Of a stretch of DNA of 64,000 nt, positions 60,542 to 64,000 are shown one piece after another; within the stretch, counting starts at the first letter, position 1; each line of letters opens with the position of its first letter. The translations under genes and the position numbers were made by a program. The stretch covers positions 62,001 to 126,000 of the forward strand of contig CAWGQN010000005.1 of assembly GCA_963824885.1 (NCBI GenBank). The letters are read 5' to 3'. This DNA is from CAWGQN01 sp963824885 (GTDB lineage Bacteria; Actinomycetota; Actinomycetes; Actinomycetales; Microbacteriaceae). The notes below the pieces were generated by a model, which made no database searches, was not told the origin of the DNA, and saw only the letters and a list, made by a program, of their open reading frames with translations.

Positions 60542-61363
60542 GTGATCATTGTGGGCGGCACCCCGATTGGCAATCTTGGTGACGCGTCGCAGCGGCTCCG
60601 CGATGCCCTCGGATCTGCCGACACGATTGCGTCAGAAGACACGCGCGTCACGCGCCGCTTGCTCGCGGGTCTCGGAATCGACAATCGCCCGCATCTTCAT
60701 ACCCTCAACGATCACAACGAAGGCACGACCGCGGTGAACCTCGTGGCGGTGGCGCGCCAGCGCGACGTGCTCGTGTTGAGCGACGCGGGGATGCCGACAA
60801 TTTCTGATCCCGGATTTCGCGTCGTGAACGCGGCGGTCAATGCGGGAGTAAAAGTGACCGTTTTGCCCGGGCCAAGCGCCGTTGTCGCGGCACTCGCCGT
60901 CTCGGGCCTCGCTACAGACCGGTTTGCGTTTGAAGGATTTTTGCCTCGAAAAGCCGGTGAGCGCGCCGCGATGTTGCGTGAGTTGGCGCGCGAACGCCGA
61001 ACGATGGTGTTCTTTGAGTCGCCCCATCGCTTGGTTGCGTGCCTCGCCGCGATGTCCGACGCGTTCGGTGCCGAGAGGCGCGTCGCGGTGTGTCGCGAAC
61101 TGACGAAGGTGCACGAGGAGGTCGTGCGGGGCTCGCTGTCGGAGATTGCGGCGTGGGCGCACACCGGTGTTCGCGGCGAAATCGCCGTTGTGGTGGCCGG
61201 TGCGGGTGTTGTCCGCGTCGAGCGCGCGGACGGCGTTGCACACGTGTTGAGACTCATTGACGAGGGCACCGGAATTCGCGCCGCGTGCGCCGAGGTTTCT
61301 CGCTCGACCGGACTCGGTCGGCGCGAACTCTACGAGGCGACCCTCCGCGCTCGCTCGCCCTAG
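60542..61363 (+). CDS. rsmI: 16S rRNA (cytidine1402-2'-O)-methyltransferase
   Basis: 273 residues. RsmI methylates C1402 of 16S rRNA with SAM. Motifs: IIVGGTPIGNLGDASQRLRDAL, ADTIASEDTRVTRRLL, LSDAGMPTISDPGFRVV, LPGPSAVVAALAVSGL, FEGFLPRKAGER, FFESPHR and VCRELTKVHEEVVRGSL. The frame is open from 60350 but GTG 60542, with gggagactgggtcg upstream, gives the standard N-terminus. The start region faces gluA. Confidence 0.94.
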   Translation: MIIVGGTPIGNLGDASQRLRDALGSADTIASEDTRVTRRLLAGLGIDNRPHLHTLNDHNEGTTAVNLVAVARQRDVLVLSDAGMPTISDPGFRVVNAAVNAGVKVTVLPGPSAVVAALAVSGLATDRFAFEGFLPRKAGERAAMLRELARERRTMVFFESPHRLVACLAAMSDAFGAERRVAVCRELTKVHEEVVRGSLSEIAAWAHTGVRGEIAVVVAGAGVVRVERADGVAHVLRLIDEGTGIRAACAEVSRSTGLGRRELYEATLRARSP

Positions 61364-61366
61364 ACT
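61361..61366 (+). promoter_or_regulatory. -10 box of metG, probable leaderless start
   Basis: TAGACT overlaps the rsmI stop and is followed by gtacggc and the metG ATG at 61374. Confidence 0.5.
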
Positions 61367-61373
61367 GTACGGC

Positions 61374-62963
61374 ATGTCCGCCGGCTCGTCTTTCTACGTC
61401 ACGACGCCGATTTTTTACGTTAATGACGTTCCGCACATCGGGCACGCGTACACCGAGATTGCCGCTGATGTGTTGGCGCGTTGGCATCGTCAGTCGGGCG
61501 ACGACACGTGGTTGCTCACGGGAACTGACGAGCACGGTCAAAAGATTCTCCGCACGGCGGCCGCTCACGGTCTTGCGCCCCACGAGTGGTCTGATCGCCT
61601 GGTCGAAACCGCGTGGCTTCCCCTTTTGACGACGATCAACATGAGCAATGACGATTTCATTCGCACGACCGAAAAGCGTCACGAAGCGGGCGTGCACACG
61701 TTTTTGCAAAAGCTTTACGACGACGGTTTTATCTATTCGGGCGAATATGAGGGCTTCTACTGCGTGGGGTGCGAAGAATACAAGCAGCCCGACGACCTGT
61801 ACGTCGAGACTCGCGAGGGCGACTTCGCGGGTGTTCTGCTGTGCACAATTCACTCGCGGCCCGTAGAGGTGCTCAAAGAACGCAACTATTTCTTTCGATT
61901 GAGCGACTTTTCTCAGCGCCTCCTCGACCTGTACGAGTCGAAACCAAATTTTGTGCAGCCGGCCGCCGTGCGCAACGAAATAATCCGTTTCGTCGAACAC
62001 GGTCTCGCCGACCTGTCGATTTCACGGTCGAGCTTCGACTGGGGAATTGCGGTCCCGTGGGATCCCACTCACGTCGTCTACGTGTGGTTTGAAGCACTGC
62101 TCAACTACATCACGGCAATTGACTACGGTGTTGACCACGAAAACTTTGAGCGCCGGTGGCCCGCGGTTCACATTGTCGGCAAAGACATTGCCCGTTTTCA
62201 CGCGGTTATTTGGCCTGCAATGCTCATGGCGGCAGGCCTGCCCGTGCCGCATCGCGTGTTCGGGCACGGGTGGCTCCTCGTCGGGGGAGAAAAAATGAGC
62301 AAATCAAAGTTGACGGGGATCGAGCCGAGGCAAATTACCGACGCGTTTGGGTCGGACGCCTTCCGCTACCATTTTTTAAGCGCGATTGCCTTCGGCCACG
62401 ACGGATCGTTCAGTTGGGAAGACCTGTCGGCGCGCTACCAATCCGATTTAGCGAACGGATTCGGAAACCTCGCGTCTCGTGTTCTCGCGATGATCACGAG
62501 ATACTTTGAGGGCCGCGTGCCAAAACCCGGGGCCTACAGTGCCGACGATGTGGAGGTACGGGCAACTATCGAACACGCGGCACTCGCCGCGGACGAGGCA
62601 ATTGATCGCCTCGCGATTCACGAGGCGATCACCGCGATATGGGTGATCGTCGACGACCTCAACGGATATATCACCGTTCAAGAACCGTGGGCGCTCGCCA
62701 AAAACGGAGCCCGGGGCGAACGGCTTTCGACGGTCCTTTACACGGCTGCCGAGGGACTTCGCGCGCTCGCGGTGTTGCTCTCACCCGTGATGCCCGTCTC
62801 GACTCACAAACTGTGGGCGGCTTTGGGAGCCGAATCGGCACTTGGACCGCTCGCCGAGCAAAACGTTCGCTTGGCGGGGACCTGGGGACAGCTGCCGCCC
62901 AACGTCGTCGTCGGGCCGCTCGACGTGCTGTTTCCTCGAATTGACGCCGAGGAGCCACAGTGA
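61374..62963 (+). CDS. metG: Methionyl-tRNA synthetase
   Basis: 529 residues, class I synthetase. It has FYVTTPIFYVNDVPHIGHAYTEIAADV with the HIGH motif, a knuckle with CVGCEEYKQPDDLY and the KMSKS loop GGEKMSKSKLTGIEP. The anticodon-binding helical domain follows. There is no C-terminal EMAP-like tRNA-binding domain, as in many actinobacteria. The upstream open frame to 61257 is inside rsmI; ATG 61374 is right by homology and has the -10 at 61361. tatD overlaps its end by four bases. Confidence 0.96.
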   Translation: MSAGSSFYVTTPIFYVNDVPHIGHAYTEIAADVLARWHRQSGDDTWLLTGTDEHGQKILRTAAAHGLAPHEWSDRLVETAWLPLLTTINMSNDDFIRTTEKRHEAGVHTFLQKLYDDGFIYSGEYEGFYCVGCEEYKQPDDLYVETREGDFAGVLLCTIHSRPVEVLKERNYFFRLSDFSQRLLDLYESKPNFVQPAAVRNEIIRFVEHGLADLSISRSSFDWGIAVPWDPTHVVYVWFEALLNYITAIDYGVDHENFERRWPAVHIVGKDIARFHAVIWPAMLMAAGLPVPHRVFGHGWLLVGGEKMSKSKLTGIEPRQITDAFGSDAFRYHFLSAIAFGHDGSFSWEDLSARYQSDLANGFGNLASRVLAMITRYFEGRVPKPGAYSADDVEVRATIEHAALAADEAIDRLAIHEAITAIWVIVDDLNGYITVQEPWALAKNGARGERLSTVLYTAAEGLRALAVLLSPVMPVSTHKLWAALGAESALGPLAEQNVRLAGTWGQLPPNVVVGPLDVLFPRIDAEEPQ

Positions 62964-63886
62964 GTGATTTTCAGCACCTCAAGCACCGAGAAAAAAGCGC
63001 CGGGCGCCCTCTCAGTTACCCGCCGCTTCCCGACGCGCTCGCCGTCCCGGTTTACGACAATCACACCCACCTTGAGATTGGCGACGGCGACGATCCCCTC
63101 GACTATCGCGAGCAGCTTGACCGCGCGTCGAGCGTCGGCGTTCGCGGTGTCGTGCAAGTGGGCGGCGATATTGAATCGTCGCAATGGTCGGCCAATACCG
63201 CCGCGATTGAACCGAGGATGCTTGCGGCGGTTGCTCTTCATCCGAACGAGGTGCCCGCTTACGAGGTTCGAGGCGACCTGGACGACGCGCTCGCGACGAT
63301 ATCTGACCTCGCTCGACGTCCGCGGGTGCGGGCCGTGGGCGAAACGGGCTTGGACTATTTTCGCACGGACGAGAGCGGGCACGCCGCCCAAATTCGTTCT
63401 TTTGAGGCCCACATTGAGATTGCTAAAGAGAGTGGACTCGCCCTTCAGATTCACGACCGAAACGCGCACGCCGACGTGATTCAGACACTCGCGCGCGTGG
63501 GCGCCCCCGAGCGAACGGTGTTCCACTGCTTCTCGGGAGACGCCGAGATGGCGCAATTGTGCGCAAAGCACGGTTGGTACATGTCGTTCGCGGGCACCGT
63601 TACCTTCTCGAACGCCGCGAATACTCGAGACGCTCTTGCCGTCGCACCGCGTTCTCTTCTCCTCGTCGAAACGGATGCCCCCTACCTGACGCCGACTCCA
63701 CATCGGGGACATCCGAACGCGCCGTATCTCATCCCCACGACCCTTCGGGCGATGGCCGCACACCTCGACGCCGACCTTGCCGTGCTCGCGGCACAAATCG
63801 CATCGAACACCGAGCTCGTCTACGGGCGGTGGGACACCGAGCCGGTTGCGCGCGTCACGAGCGAACCGATAGCCGGAGTAGCGTGA
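62960..63886 (+). CDS. tatD: TatD-family metal-dependent hydrolase / DNase
   Basis: 308 residues, TIM-barrel metallohydrolase. Metal ligands are visible in VYDNHTHLE (HxH), GETGLDYF (Glu), LQIHDRNAH (His), VFHCFSG (His) and VETDAPYLTP (Asp). TatD proteins act as 3'-5' DNA exonucleases and/or in quality control. GTG 62960 overlaps the metG stop. The metG-tatD-rsmA order is the classical arrangement. Confidence 0.93.
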   Translation: MSDFQHLKHREKSAGRPLSYPPLPDALAVPVYDNHTHLEIGDGDDPLDYREQLDRASSVGVRGVVQVGGDIESSQWSANTAAIEPRMLAAVALHPNEVPAYEVRGDLDDALATISDLARRPRVRAVGETGLDYFRTDESGHAAQIRSFEAHIEIAKESGLALQIHDRNAHADVIQTLARVGAPERTVFHCFSGDAEMAQLCAKHGWYMSFAGTVTFSNAANTRDALAVAPRSLLLVETDAPYLTPTPHRGHPNAPYLIPTTLRAMAAHLDADLAVLAAQIASNTELVYGRWDTEPVARVTSEPIAGVA

Positions 63887-64000
63887 CGCACTCGCCGCTT
63901 CTTGGGCCCGCGGAAATTCGGAACCTTGCCCACCAACTCGGGGTACACCCAACAAAAAAACTCGGTCAAAACTTTGTTATCGATGGAAACACGGTTCGTC
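63883..64000 (+). CDS. rsmA: 16S rRNA (adenine1518/1519-N6)-dimethyltransferase, N-terminal part (partial)
   Basis: Only the first 39 codons are in the window. GTG 63883 overlaps the tatD stop. The text GPAEIRNLAHQLGVHPTKKL then GQNFVIDGNTVR is the conserved N-terminus of RsmA/KsgA, including the GQNF motif that binds SAM. The gene runs off the right edge. Confidence 0.93.
   Translation, partial: MTHSPLLGPAEIRNLAHQLGVHPTKKLGQNFVIDGNTVR

Noticed and set aside
62804..63955. A 383-codon open frame opposite metG and tatD.
   Set aside because: It is antisense to two well-supported genes, has no domain-like text and owes its length to high GC content.

Overview
The window looks like a chromosome segment of a high-GC Gram-positive bacterium (Actinomycetota). 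A Micrococcales / Microbacteriaceae-like organism is the best guess. The evidence is indirect: protein sequences typical of that group, an LCP cell-wall ligase, a Pmt-type protein mannosyltransferase beside rsmI, frequent GTG starts and ATGA/GTGA gene overlaps, and many genes whose -10 box lies only 6-9 bases before the start codon (probable leaderless mRNAs). A chlamydial-type (class Ic) NrdB is also present. No rRNA, CRISPR array, insertion sequence or prophage was seen.

Layout. 1-14.9 kb is a surface-polysaccharide locus: BY-kinase and low-MW phosphatase, a PglF/PglE/PglC/PglD set for a bacillosamine-type first sugar, a CapE/CapF/CapG set for UDP-L-FucNAc with a WbuB-like glycosyltransferase, a flippase, and on the minus strand a Wzy-type polymerase, a second glycosyltransferase and an LCP ligase. 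15.1-21 kb holds housekeeping and metabolic genes (ung, two crotonases including menB, a VOC protein, a serine hydrolase) and a Fic-protein remnant. 21-22.7 kb has a DUF3494 ice-binding surface protein and a small membrane protein.

23.1-29.9 kb is the most unusual part: five tandem paralogous genes for exported, membrane-anchored helical proteins. Four carry a small C-terminal HExGH...E zincin-like domain. Two share an almost identical 338-base 5' end, one is a fusion of the two architectures, and one is frame-shifted. I do not recognise this family. A second tandem set of three unknown exported proteins lies at 51.7-54.3 kb.

30-47.6 kb contains two amino-acid permeases, a 1247-residue helicase-like protein with degenerate ATPase motifs, fmdB, 5-FCL, galU, an acetyltransferase, tRNA-Ala(CGC), a DUF2079 membrane protein, a sortase-type surface protein, an aldo/keto reductase and an MFS exporter. 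47.7-51.6 kb is the ribonucleotide reductase operon nrdAB behind tandem NrdR-like boxes. The nrdA stop codon cuts off the essential CxxC tail, which lies in the -1 frame after a G5A5 run. 54.3-64 kb has a sulfurtransferase, the Pmt mannosyltransferase, a glutamate-type ABC transporter with single-base frameshifts in three of four genes, and then rsmI, metG, tatD and the start of rsmA.

Six single-base frame disruptions occur in genes that should be whole (pglF, one zincin copy, nrdA, gluA, gluC, gluD). They may be real mutations, recoding, or indel errors in the assembly. The sequence alone cannot decide.
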